A DNA stretch of 64,000 bases from Paradesertivirga sp036399495 (GTDB lineage Bacteria; Bacteroidota; Bacteroidia; Sphingobacteriales; Sphingobacteriaceae): positions 62,001-126,000 of the forward strand of contig DASWMZ010000159.1 of NCBI GenBank assembly GCA_036399495.1, in the 5' to 3' direction. Each line of letters opens with the position of its first letter. Within the stretch, counting starts at the first letter, position 1. Of the stretch, positions 43,047 through 51,321 are shown piece after piece. A model generated the notes under the pieces. The model was given only the letters and a program-made list of their open reading frames with translations, searched no databases and was not told the DNA's origin. A program made the translations under genes and the position numbers.

Positions 43047-43940
43047 ATGCGATTCGCCTTTATATCTGTTCTGGCATTGATTTTTCTGGCTTGCAATAAC
43101 AACCAGGAAAACAAACCCGCTGTAATAGAAGTTACTAAAATCTTGGTGGATGAAAGCTTTGAACCGATTATAGATGATCAGTATTTGGTATTCGAAAACA
43201 GCTACCCACAAGACAAGGTTAAACTAATTTATGAACCGGAAGTCAAACTGGTGAATGAATTATTATCAGGCAAGGTGAGTTTAGGAATTATGTCAAGGAA
43301 GTTATCGTCGAACGAACACGAGGTTTTTGAAAAGAAAAAAATCCAGATATTGAATTACCCTATAGCTACAGATGCGATAGCTCTTATTACACACCAATCA
43401 TCTAAAGACAGTACAATTACTGTAGATGAAATTAAGGATGTGATGAGTGGTTCTTCTACAGGCAAAAGTCTCGTATTTGATAATCCAAATTCAAGTACGG
43501 TACGTTATTTGAAAGAACTTAGTAAAATTAAAGATCTTCCTGCAAAAGGGATTTATGCTTTGAAAACTAGTGAAGATGTAATTAAATATGTATACAATAA
43601 TCCCGGCACTATTGGTGTTATAGGATATAATTGGATGAAACAGCCCACTATTGAATTAGAACCTTTAGTAAAGCAGTTGAAGAATTTGGCGATAAAAAAC
43701 TCGACGGAATCAAAAGGTGAAGGGAAATATTACAAGCCCTCCCAAGATAACTTAGCGCTAGGTTTGTATCCTCTAAGCAGGAAACTATATTACATTGATT
43801 GTACCGGTGGAACAGCACGAAGCGGCTTTGCAGCTTTTGTAACAGGTGAAAGAGGGCAAAGACTAATATTAAAGTCGGGTTTATTGCCAGTATCGATGCC
43901 ACCAAGAGAGATAATAATTAGAAAGACAATAACAAAATAA
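43047..43940 (+). CDS. PstS-like substrate-binding lipoprotein
   Basis: A 297-residue lipoprotein (lipobox FLAC, Cys16) with the PBP-like phosphate-binding fold. SGKVSLGIMSRKLSSNE, YPIATDAIALI and PGTIGVIGYNWM follow the PstS pattern. No pstCAB permease genes are near, so it does not look like a classical phosphate importer subunit. It lies between tonB and the TPR gene, which suggests an envelope role tied to TonB. The start at 43047 gives a clean signal peptide; an upstream ATG overlapping the previous gene would mask it. Confidence 0.85.
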   Translation: MRFAFISVLALIFLACNNNQENKPAVIEVTKILVDESFEPIIDDQYLVFENSYPQDKVKLIYEPEVKLVNELLSGKVSLGIMSRKLSSNEHEVFEKKKIQILNYPIATDAIALITHQSSKDSTITVDEIKDVMSGSSTGKSLVFDNPNSSTVRYLKELSKIKDLPAKGIYALKTSEDVIKYVYNNPGTIGVIGYNWMKQPTIELEPLVKQLKNLAIKNSTESKGEGKYYKPSQDNLALGLYPLSRKLYYIDCTGGTARSGFAAFVTGERGQRLILKSGLLPVSMPPREIIIRKTITK

Positions 43941-43946
43941 AAAACC

Positions 43947-45575
43947 ATGAAGATGATTAATAAGGTTGTAAAAACAGGTTTAATGGTTGCTCTGGTCGGA
44001 GGCACATCTGCCTTTGCTCAATCATTAACCGATGTTAAAAGAGCTATAGATGCCGAACAATATCAAACAGCAAATACATCATTAAAAAAGATTATAGCAA
44101 CTCAACCAAGTGCAGAAGCATACTTCCATTTGGGAAACTTGTATCTGACTTCGAACTACGCTGATTCGGCAAAAGCTGCCTTTGATAAAGGAGCAGCTGC
44201 TGATGCTAAATCTCCTTTCGGAGCAATTGGATTAGGCACTCTTGATCTAAGAAACAACAATGCAGCAGGTGCAAAAGCCAACTTTGATAAAGCTATTTCT
44301 CTAGCTGGAAAAAAAGATAATGACCCATACATCTATGCTGCAAAGGCGTTGATCGCGGCAAAGAAGCCGGATTTAACTACAGCTGTAACATACCTTCAAA
44401 AGGCAATAGCTATCGATCCGAAAGATGCAGAAGCTTATCTCGCTTTAGGCGATGCTTACAGGGAACAACAAAAGTACAGTGAGGCTTTCAGTGCCTACCG
44501 CTCTGCTTACGATTTTAATAAAAATTTATTACGCGCTAAAATCGAGCTCGGGGTAATCAACAAAAGATCTCAGGCATGGCAAGAATCTATTAACGAGTTT
44601 AATAACGTGTTAGCTATAAACCCAAACTACGGTCCGGCTTATCGCGAACTTGCAGAAACTTATAATCGTTGGGCAAGAACTGCAACTGAGACTAAAGATT
44701 ACGAGTCGAGAAACAAACAAGCACTTGATGCCTATGTAAAATACATGGATAAGACGGATAGATCTCTTGAATCGCGTATGCGTTATGCTGACTTTTTAGT
44801 GCTTGCTAAAGACTATAAGACATTGGAGAGGGAAGCTCAGGAAATGGCCCGTATCAATAAAACTAATCCACGTATTTACCGTTACCTGGCTTACTCAGCC
44901 TTTGAAAATGGCAATTATCCGGCCAGCATTGAGGCAATGAATACGTTTATGTCCAAAGTTGAAAAAGAACGTATCATCAATGTTGATCATGCTTACCTGG
45001 CTAAGGCACAGTTAAAAACAGGTGATGTTGCAAAAGGTCTTTTAAGTCTAAAAACCGCTGCTTCATTAGATCCATCCACTTCTGTCGAAGGTTTAAACTT
45101 AATTGCGAAAGAACTGTATGATGCCAAAAAGTTTGATTTAGCAGCACAAGTGTACGACTTAACACAAGCGGCAGAAAATGCAGCGTTAATTGACTTTTAC
45201 TATCAGGGAAATGCTTATTATTTTGACTACGCAGCCAAAAAAACAGCTAAGCAAAATCCTAGCAGAGATTTACTAGTAAGAGCTGACAGTGCTTATAGTA
45301 AACTTTTACAGCGCTCGCCAACAACAGAAGCTGCACTATTAGCAAAAGGCCGAGTGTATCGTTTAATGGATGACGAAAATGATAGTAAGGGTTTAGCAGC
45401 TCCCTATTACGAGCAATATGTTCAGCTGGTGACTGTTACTAAACCTGAAAAAGCAGAAAAGGCCAAGGCCGGGTTAAAAGAAGCTTATGGCTATTTAGCT
45501 GCGGTAGCTGCAAACCGGGATAAAAACAATTCAAAAGCAGCGGAATATTCAAATAAGGCAAATTCCTTAAAGTAA
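43947..45575 (+). CDS. secreted TPR-repeat protein
   Basis: A 542-residue periplasmic protein with signal peptide ending SAFAQS (about residue 26). It is followed by about a dozen tetratricopeptide-like helical repeats, for example AEAYFHLGNLYLTSNYADSA, DAEAYLALGDAYREQQKYSE and NPNYGPAYRELAETYNRWA. TPR solenoids bind other proteins, so it may scaffold the ExbBD-TonB assembly or its clients. It is the last gene of the cluster. A strong terminator follows 14 bases after the stop. Confidence 0.88.
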   Translation: MKMINKVVKTGLMVALVGGTSAFAQSLTDVKRAIDAEQYQTANTSLKKIIATQPSAEAYFHLGNLYLTSNYADSAKAAFDKGAAADAKSPFGAIGLGTLDLRNNNAAGAKANFDKAISLAGKKDNDPYIYAAKALIAAKKPDLTTAVTYLQKAIAIDPKDAEAYLALGDAYREQQKYSEAFSAYRSAYDFNKNLLRAKIELGVINKRSQAWQESINEFNNVLAINPNYGPAYRELAETYNRWARTATETKDYESRNKQALDAYVKYMDKTDRSLESRMRYADFLVLAKDYKTLEREAQEMARINKTNPRIYRYLAYSAFENGNYPASIEAMNTFMSKVEKERIINVDHAYLAKAQLKTGDVAKGLLSLKTAASLDPSTSVEGLNLIAKELYDAKKFDLAAQVYDLTQAAENAALIDFYYQGNAYYFDYAAKKTAKQNPSRDLLVRADSAYSKLLQRSPTTEAALLAKGRVYRLMDDENDSKGLAAPYYEQYVQLVTVTKPEKAEKAKAGLKEAYGYLAAVAANRDKNNSKAAEYSNKANSLK

Positions 45576-45589
45576 AAATATCTGCTGTT

Positions 45590-45625
45590 AAAAAGAGCCG
45601 GATCCAGAACGATCCGGCTCTTTTT
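45590..45625 (+). terminator. strong intrinsic terminator between TonB cluster and nuo operon
   Basis: A perfect 15-bp stem (45590-45604 with 45611-45625), GC-rich in the middle (GAGCCGGATC), has a six-base loop CAGAAC and ends in a T run. A-rich 5' and T-rich 3' ends also make it work on the minus strand. Confidence 0.95.
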
Positions 45626-45628
45626 ATT

Positions 45629-45636
45629 TATATTTG
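45629..45636 (+). promoter_or_regulatory. -7 promoter box for the nuo operon
   Basis: TATATTTG matches TAnnTTTG exactly and lies 16 bases before the nuoA ATG. It begins 3 bases after the terminator stem, so terminator and promoter are tightly packed. No clear -33 element is seen. Confidence 0.55.
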
Positions 45637-45652
45637 CGCCCAGAAGTTAAAA

Positions 45653-46039
45653 ATGGAAGCACAAAGTACCCCGGTTAGTTATCTTCCGATTATTTTCCAA
45701 ATGATTGTTGCCCTAGGCTTTGTTGTAGTAACGATGGTTGCTACCCATCTTTTAGGGCCGAAAAGAAAGACTAAAGATAAATTAACACCGTTTGAGTCTG
45801 GTATAGAAGTGGTTGGAAACGCACGACAGCCGTTCTCAATTAAATATTTTTTGGTCGCAATTTTGTTTGTATTGTTTGATGTGGAGGTAATCTTTATGTA
45901 CCCTTGGGCAGTAAACTTTCGTGAAATGGCAGCAACTGGAAACGGAATGGAAACATTGATTGAGATGTTCATTTTCATGGGAACACTTCTGTTGGGCTTT
46001 ATTTACATCATAAAGAAAAAAGCACTAGACTGGGAATAG
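45653..46039 (+). CDS. nuoA: NADH-quinone oxidoreductase subunit A
   Basis: A 128-residue membrane subunit with three hydrophobic segments. The loop LTPFESGIE after the first segment and KYFLVAILFVLFDVEVIF in the second are conserved (quinone-channel region). First of fourteen complex I genes. The spacer to nuoB is 104 bases, unlike the tight spacing that follows. Confidence 0.96.
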   Translation: MEAQSTPVSYLPIIFQMIVALGFVVVTMVATHLLGPKRKTKDKLTPFESGIEVVGNARQPFSIKYFLVAILFVLFDVEVIFMYPWAVNFREMAATGNGMETLIEMFIFMGTLLLGFIYIIKKKALDWE

Positions 46040-46093
46040 TAATTAGAACATTTCTAAATAGATATACCCTCCAAAACAAAATTTGTAATACTT

Positions 46094-46101
46094 TAAATTT
46101 G
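46094..46101 (+). promoter_or_regulatory. possible internal promoter before nuoB
   Basis: TAAATTTG matches the TAnnTTTG consensus exactly, 42 bases before the nuoB ATG, in an unusually long spacer. A short CTTGA/TCAAG hairpin follows at 46105-46125. No -33 element at the usual distance was seen. Confidence 0.35.
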
Positions 46102-46143
46102 CCGCTTGATTCTTCATAAGTCAAGTATTGGAAGGACAGAACC

Positions 46144-46686
46144 ATGAGTGATATAAAATTAGCAGAAGCTCCTCCGGGAATTGAAGGGTCAGGATTTTTT
46201 GCAACCTCATTTGATAAAGTAATCGGGCTCGCCCGTTCTCATTCATTGTGGCCACTACCATTCGCGACGTCTTGCTGTGGGATTGAGTTTATGGCAACAA
46301 TGGGTTCTCACTACGATTTAGCACGCTTTGGTTCTGAAAGACCATCGTTCTCACCACGTCAGGCAGATATGCTTTTAGTTATGGGAACCATCGCCAAAAA
46401 AATGGCGCCGGTACTTCGCCAGGTATATCTGCAAATGGCAGAGCCTCGTTGGGTTATTGCGGTAGGTGCATGCGCAAGTAGTGGCGGTATTTTCGATACG
46501 TATTCCGTTTTACAGGGAATTGATGAGATTATTCCTGTAGATGTTTATGTACCCGGATGCCCTCCGCGCCCTGAAGCAATCTTAACAGGAGTGTTAAAAC
46601 TACAAGAACTGGTAAGAAATGAACCGTTAAGACGTCGAAACGAACCTGAGTACAAAGAACTAATGAATAAATACGGAATACAGTAA
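46144..46686 (+). CDS. nuoB: NADH-quinone oxidoreductase subunit B
   Basis: A 180-residue peripheral subunit that holds cluster N2, the last Fe-S centre before quinone. Cysteine motifs are ATSCCGIEFM, GACASSGGIF and VPGCPPRPEA. nuoC starts at the next base after the stop. Confidence 0.97.
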   Translation: MSDIKLAEAPPGIEGSGFFATSFDKVIGLARSHSLWPLPFATSCCGIEFMATMGSHYDLARFGSERPSFSPRQADMLLVMGTIAKKMAPVLRQVYLQMAEPRWVIAVGACASSGGIFDTYSVLQGIDEIIPVDVYVPGCPPRPEAILTGVLKLQELVRNEPLRRRNEPEYKELMNKYGIQ

Positions 46687-47190
46687 ATGGGTAAGATAAG
46701 CAACCAAGCTGTACTGGATAAATTAAATGCACAATTTGGCGATAAGATAGCTGCAGCAGCAGAACCTTATGGCCTTTTGACTTTTGAGACTACAAAAGAG
46801 GCTATAATCCCAATTCTTACGTTCTTAAAAAAAGATGAGGAATTGAAATTCAACTTCTTGACAGACATTACCGGTATACATTATCCCGGAACAGAATTTC
46901 CCATAGGTGTAATTTATCACCTGCATAGTTTCGTACATAATGTACGTGTTCGTATAAAAGTATTCTTGGAAGAAATCAATCCGGTTATACCAACGGCAAC
47001 AGTACTGTGGGAAGGCGCTAACTGGATGGAAAGGGAAACTTACGATTTCTTCGGGATTACGTTTGAAGGGCATCCCGGCTTATACCGTATTTTAAATGTA
47101 GACGACATGACGGTTTTTCCGATGAGGAAAGAATATCCTCTTGAAGACCCCAACCGTGTAGATAAAAAAGACTTTTTCTTCGGAAGGTAA
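46687..47190 (+). CDS. nuoC: NADH-quinone oxidoreductase subunit C
   Basis: A 167-residue 30-kDa-type subunit of the quinone-facing arm. The signature NWMERETYDFFGITFEGHP and the late REYPLED-like sequence (KEYPLEDPNRVD) are intact. nuoC and nuoD are separate genes here, not fused as in E. coli. Confidence 0.95.
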   Translation: MGKISNQAVLDKLNAQFGDKIAAAAEPYGLLTFETTKEAIIPILTFLKKDEELKFNFLTDITGIHYPGTEFPIGVIYHLHSFVHNVRVRIKVFLEEINPVIPTATVLWEGANWMERETYDFFGITFEGHPGLYRILNVDDMTVFPMRKEYPLEDPNRVDKKDFFFGR

Positions 47191-47192
47191 AA

Positions 47193-48401
47193 ATGGATCA
47201 CCCAATAATTGCCGAAAGGCACGAGTTAAAAGAAACAACAACATTAAATCTTGGCCCCACCCACCCGGCTACGCATGGAGTTTTCCAGAACATTCTGGAA
47301 ATGGATGGTGAACGGATTATCAGTGGCGTTTCTACCCTCGGATATATACACAGAGCGTTTGAGAAAATCGCGGAACACCGCCCTTTTTATCAAATCACCC
47401 CGCTTACAGACCGCCTAAATTACTGCTCATCCCCTATTAACAATATGGGTTGGCACATGACGGTTGAAAAACTTTTAGGTATTCAAACCCCTAAACGTGT
47501 TGATTATCTGCGCGTAATTATCATGGAGCTTGCGCGGATTTCCGACCACCTAATTTGTAACAGTATCTTGGGTGTGGATACCGGTGCTTATTCGGGATTC
47601 TTATACCTGATGGAGCAACGCGAGCATATTTATGAAATATACGAAGAGGTATGCGGCGCACGTTTAACAACTAACATTGGTCGTATTGGTGGTTTTGAAA
47701 GAGATTTTAATGATACCGCTTTCGCGAAAATCAAGAAGTTTCTTAAGAACTTCTCGCCTGTATTAAAGGAGTTTGAAGCCTTATTCGACAGAAATAGAAT
47801 CTTCATCGACAGAACCGCCGGCGTGGCAGCAGTAGATGCAGCAACAGCCTTGAGTTATAGCTGGACCGGACCAATTTTAAGAGCTTGCGGAGTTGATTAT
47901 GATGTTCGCGTAAACGAACCTTATAGCTCTTACGAAGATTTCGACTTTGAAATCCCGGTAGGTACAAACGGTGATATTTATGACCGCTATCTGGTTCGTC
48001 AGGAAGAAATGTGGCAAAGTGTTCGCATCATTGAGCAAGCCTTAGAAAAAGTAGAAAAAGAACCGAAAGGCGTTTTCCACGCCGATGTTCCGGAGTTTTA
48101 TCTTCCTCCAAAAGAAGAAGTTTATAACAATATGGAAGCCCTTATTTATCACTTTAAGATTGTGATGGGCGAAATAGATACCCCTAAAACCGAAGTTTAT
48201 CATTGCGTAGAGGGAGGAAATGGTGAGCTTGGATTTTACCTGGTCAATGATGGTGGTCGCAGCCCGTACAGGTTGCATTTCCGCCGCCCGAGCTTTATCA
48301 ATTATGCAATGTATGCGCCCATGAGCAAAGGAATGCTGCTCTCGGATGCCATCATTAATCTCAGTAGTTTAAATGTTATTGCAGGAGAATTAGATGCTTA
48401 A
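47193..48401 (+). CDS. nuoD: NADH-quinone oxidoreductase subunit D
   Basis: A 402-residue 49-kDa-type subunit that forms the quinone pocket with NuoB. LGPTHPATHGVFQ is the conserved quinone-site loop with the His of the HPATHG pair; DTGAYSGFLYLMEQREHIYE and the C-terminal PSFINYAMYAPMSKGMLLSD are typical. It overlaps nuoE by 8 bases. Confidence 0.97.
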   Translation: MDHPIIAERHELKETTTLNLGPTHPATHGVFQNILEMDGERIISGVSTLGYIHRAFEKIAEHRPFYQITPLTDRLNYCSSPINNMGWHMTVEKLLGIQTPKRVDYLRVIIMELARISDHLICNSILGVDTGAYSGFLYLMEQREHIYEIYEEVCGARLTTNIGRIGGFERDFNDTAFAKIKKFLKNFSPVLKEFEALFDRNRIFIDRTAGVAAVDAATALSYSWTGPILRACGVDYDVRVNEPYSSYEDFDFEIPVGTNGDIYDRYLVRQEEMWQSVRIIEQALEKVEKEPKGVFHADVPEFYLPPKEEVYNNMEALIYHFKIVMGEIDTPKTEVYHCVEGGNGELGFYLVNDGGRSPYRLHFRRPSFINYAMYAPMSKGMLLSDAIINLSSLNVIAGELDA

Positions 48402-48930
48402 TATTGCTCAACCCGAAGAGGTAATTTTTAACCCCGAGCTTGTAACCAAGTTTAATGAAATTGTGGCCCGTTATCCGGAAGGAAAACAAAAATCAGCTTT
48501 GCTGCCCATTTTGCATTTAGTGCAGGCCGAGTTTGGTTGGGTTAGCCCCGCTGCAATGGATAAAGTTGCGGATTACCTCGATATAAAACCTATTGAGGTA
48601 TATGAGGTAGCTACTTTTTATACTATGTTTTTTCTGAAACCGCTTGGCAAATACGTGCTGGAGGTTTGTCGCACCGGACCATGTTGTTTAGTAGGCGCAG
48701 AAAAAATCATGAAATATATTGAGCAAAAACTTGGTGTAAAAGAAGGTGAAGTAACAACAGACGGTTTATTCAGCTGGCGCGGCGTAGAATGCCTTGCAGC
48801 CTGCGGAATGGCGCCGGTATTACAAATCGGCCCGGAATATAAATTCCACGAGAATTTAACCGAGGCAAAAATTGATGAGTTAATTGATAGTTTAAAGCTG
48901 ACAACAGCCGTAAAACCTCAAATCAGCTAA
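48394..48930 (+). CDS. nuoE: NADH-quinone oxidoreductase subunit E
   Basis: A 178-residue thioredoxin-like [2Fe-2S] subunit (cluster N1a). The four cysteines are in CRTGPCC and CLAACGMAPV. VYEVATFYTMFFL is the usual helix. Works with NuoF and NuoG in the NADH-oxidising module. It follows nuoD with an 8-base overlap. Confidence 0.96.
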   Translation: MLNIAQPEEVIFNPELVTKFNEIVARYPEGKQKSALLPILHLVQAEFGWVSPAAMDKVADYLDIKPIEVYEVATFYTMFFLKPLGKYVLEVCRTGPCCLVGAEKIMKYIEQKLGVKEGEVTTDGLFSWRGVECLAACGMAPVLQIGPEYKFHENLTEAKIDELIDSLKLTTAVKPQIS

Positions 48931-48934
48931 TAGA

Positions 48935-50305
48935 ATGGGACGCAAATTATTATTAGAACATATAAACGTTCCCGGAATAAATACATTCGAAGTATATCGT
49001 CAACAAGGTGGTTACCGGGCTTTGGAAAAAGCTTTGAAAACCATGTCTTCTGATGATATTGTTGAAGAAGTAAAAAAATCCGGTCTGCGCGGCCGTGGTG
49101 GTGCGGGTTTTCCTACCGGGATGAAATGGAGCTTTTTGGCTAAGCCAGAAGGTAAACCACGTTACCTGGTTTGCAACGCAGATGAATCTGAGCCTGGAAC
49201 TTTCAAAGACAGATATTTAATGACCTATATTCCTCACCTTTTGATTGAAGGAATGATTGTGTCAAGTTTTGCACTAGGTGCAAACACATCATACATATAC
49301 GTGCGTGGCGAAATGATGCCGCAGATACGTATCCTTGAAAAAGCCATCGCGGAAGCAAAAGCGGCTGGATTTCTTGGAAAAAACATTTTAGGATCTGGCT
49401 TTGACCATGAAGTTTACGTGCAGCCGGGTGGCGGCGCCTATATCTGCGGAGAAGAAACGGCTTTAATAGAATCTTTAGAAGGAAAACGGGGAAATCCGAG
49501 GATTAAACCTCCTTTTCCGGCTATTTCTGGTTTATACAACTGCCCAACAGTAGTAAACAACGTTGAAACTATTGCGGCAGTTGTTCCAATTATCAATGAA
49601 GGCGGTGATGAATATGCCAAAATTGGCGTAGGAAGAAGTACAGGTACAAAACTTATTTCTGCTTCAGGAAACCTGAATAAACCTGGAGTTTACGAGATTG
49701 AGTTAGGCGTTACTGTCGAAGATTTTATCTACTCAGATGAATTTTGTGGCGGTATTGCAAATGGGAAACGCTTAAAAGCGGTGGTCGCAGGTGGTTCATC
49801 TGTTCCAATACTTCCTGCAAACCTGATTCTTAAAACCGTAAATGGTGAAAACCGATTGATGACCTACGAGTCGTTGTCAGACGGTGGCTTTGCAACCGGA
49901 AGTATGCTAGGCTCCGGTGGTTTTATCGCTTTTGATGAAGACCAGTGCATTGTTAGAAATACCTGGAACTTCTCAAGATTTTACCATCACGAAAGCTGTG
50001 GACAATGTTCACCTTGCCGTGAAGGAACGGGTTGGATGGAAAAAGTACTCCACCGATTGGAATATGGTCATGGAAAATTAAGCGACATCGATTTATTGGT
50101 TGATGTTTCGAAAAAGATAGAAGGGAATACGATTTGTCCGCTTGGCGATGCAGCAGCATGGCCTGTCGCGAGTGCAATTCGTCATTTCAGGGATGAATTT
50201 GAGTGGCATGTTACACATCCGAAAGAAGCGATGGAAAGAAATTACGGTTTGGCAGGCTATGCTGACCCACTTCCAAAGCTGGAAGAAGTAACTGCTACTA
50301 ATTAG
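48935..50305 (+). CDS. nuoF: NADH-quinone oxidoreductase subunit F
   Basis: A 456-residue subunit that binds NADH, FMN and cluster N3. The nucleotide loops are GLRGRGGAGFPTGMKW and the glycine-rich YICGEETALIESLEGKRG. The [4Fe-4S] cysteines are in ESCGQCSPCREG plus the later TICPLGDAAA. The length is normal. It delivers electrons to NuoG. Confidence 0.97.
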   Translation: MGRKLLLEHINVPGINTFEVYRQQGGYRALEKALKTMSSDDIVEEVKKSGLRGRGGAGFPTGMKWSFLAKPEGKPRYLVCNADESEPGTFKDRYLMTYIPHLLIEGMIVSSFALGANTSYIYVRGEMMPQIRILEKAIAEAKAAGFLGKNILGSGFDHEVYVQPGGGAYICGEETALIESLEGKRGNPRIKPPFPAISGLYNCPTVVNNVETIAAVVPIINEGGDEYAKIGVGRSTGTKLISASGNLNKPGVYEIELGVTVEDFIYSDEFCGGIANGKRLKAVVAGGSSVPILPANLILKTVNGENRLMTYESLSDGGFATGSMLGSGGFIAFDEDQCIVRNTWNFSRFYHHESCGQCSPCREGTGWMEKVLHRLEYGHGKLSDIDLLVDVSKKIEGNTICPLGDAAAWPVASAIRHFRDEFEWHVTHPKEAMERNYGLAGYADPLPKLEEVTATN

Positions 50306-50316
50306 AGGGTTTTAAA

Positions 50317-51321
50317 ATGTCCGAAAGAGTAAAAGTTTCGATAGACGGAATTACTATAGAAGTGGAGCCAGGAATAAGCATCCTGAACGCTGCACGTCAA
50401 ATTGGAGGCGATATCGTCCCTCCAGCTATGTGCTATTATTCTAAGTTAGAGGGTAGCGGTGGTAAATGCCGCACCTGTCTGGTTAAGGTAAGCAAAGGTT
50501 CTGAAAAAGACCCGCGCCCGATGCCTAAGCTCGTAGCGTCTTGCCGTACAGCAGTGATGGATGGAATGGAAGTGCAAAACATCACGTCTCCTGAAGTGAA
50601 AGAAGCGCGTAAAGGCGTTGTTGAAATGCTTTTAATTAATCATCCGCTCGATTGCCCGGTTTGCGACCAGGCTGGTGAATGTCACTTACAGGATTTAGGC
50701 TATGAGCACGGCTCTGAAGCTACCAGATATGAATTTGAGCGCAGAACATTCGACAGAATTGATATAGGCGATAAGATTCAGCTGCACATGACGCGCTGTA
50801 TTTTATGTTACCGCTGTGTTTACGTAGCAGATCAACTAACTGAGAAACGTGAGCATGGAATCCTAGGTCGCGGAGATGCATCTGAGATTTCAACTTATAT
50901 CGAAAAAGCAATCGACAACGAATTCTCAGGGAACGTAATTGACGTTTGTCCGGTTGGTGCATTAACAGATAAAACTTTCCGTTTTAAACAACGCGTTTGG
51001 TTTACTAAACCTGTTGAGGCTCATCGCGACTGCCCTACTTGTACCGGAAAGGTATCGTTATGGTACAAAGGCGAGGATGTTATCCGGGTAACCGCACGTA
51101 AGGATGTCTATGGTGAAGTGGAAGATTTTATTTGCAACACCTGCCGTTTTGAGAAGAAAAATACTACCAATTGGATAATTGACGGACCTCGACAAATCTC
51201 TAACCGTTCAGTTATTTCATCAAACCACTATGAGCAATTAACTCCTCCAGCTGTGATTAGAAAAAATCATGCTTTACAGGAAGCTAACAAAGAAGAATTC
51301 GAAAGAGCAACTAAACATTAA
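50317..51321 (+). CDS. nuoG: NADH-quinone oxidoreductase subunit G, short form
   Basis: A 334-residue Fe-S subunit, less than half the usual NuoG (about 700-900). Visible sites: [2Fe-2S] N1b Cys39/51/54/76; N5 His109/Cys113/116/122; N4 Cys161/164/167/211. Then Cys239/242 and Cys273/276 appear where other NuoG proteins carry the N7 or Mo-bis-MGD-type domain. The third cysteine of the usual CxxCxxxC motif is missing and a second CxxC is present instead (CNTC). The catalytically dead molybdopterin-like domain is absent. nuoH overlaps the stop by one base, so this is not a recent frameshift. Confidence 0.92.
   Translation: MSERVKVSIDGITIEVEPGISILNAARQIGGDIVPPAMCYYSKLEGSGGKCRTCLVKVSKGSEKDPRPMPKLVASCRTAVMDGMEVQNITSPEVKEARKGVVEMLLINHPLDCPVCDQAGECHLQDLGYEHGSEATRYEFERRTFDRIDIGDKIQLHMTRCILCYRCVYVADQLTEKREHGILGRGDASEISTYIEKAIDNEFSGNVIDVCPVGALTDKTFRFKQRVWFTKPVEAHRDCPTCTGKVSLWYKGEDVIRVTARKDVYGEVEDFICNTCRFEKKNTTNWIIDGPRQISNRSVISSNHYEQLTPPAVIRKNHALQEANKEEFERATKH

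Noticed and set aside
50317..51321. Frameshift or deletion in nuoG causing the short protein
   Set aside because: nuoH starts at the last base of the nuoG stop with no remnant of a molybdopterin-like domain between them, and the C terminus looks like ordinary coding sequence. The short form therefore looks native.
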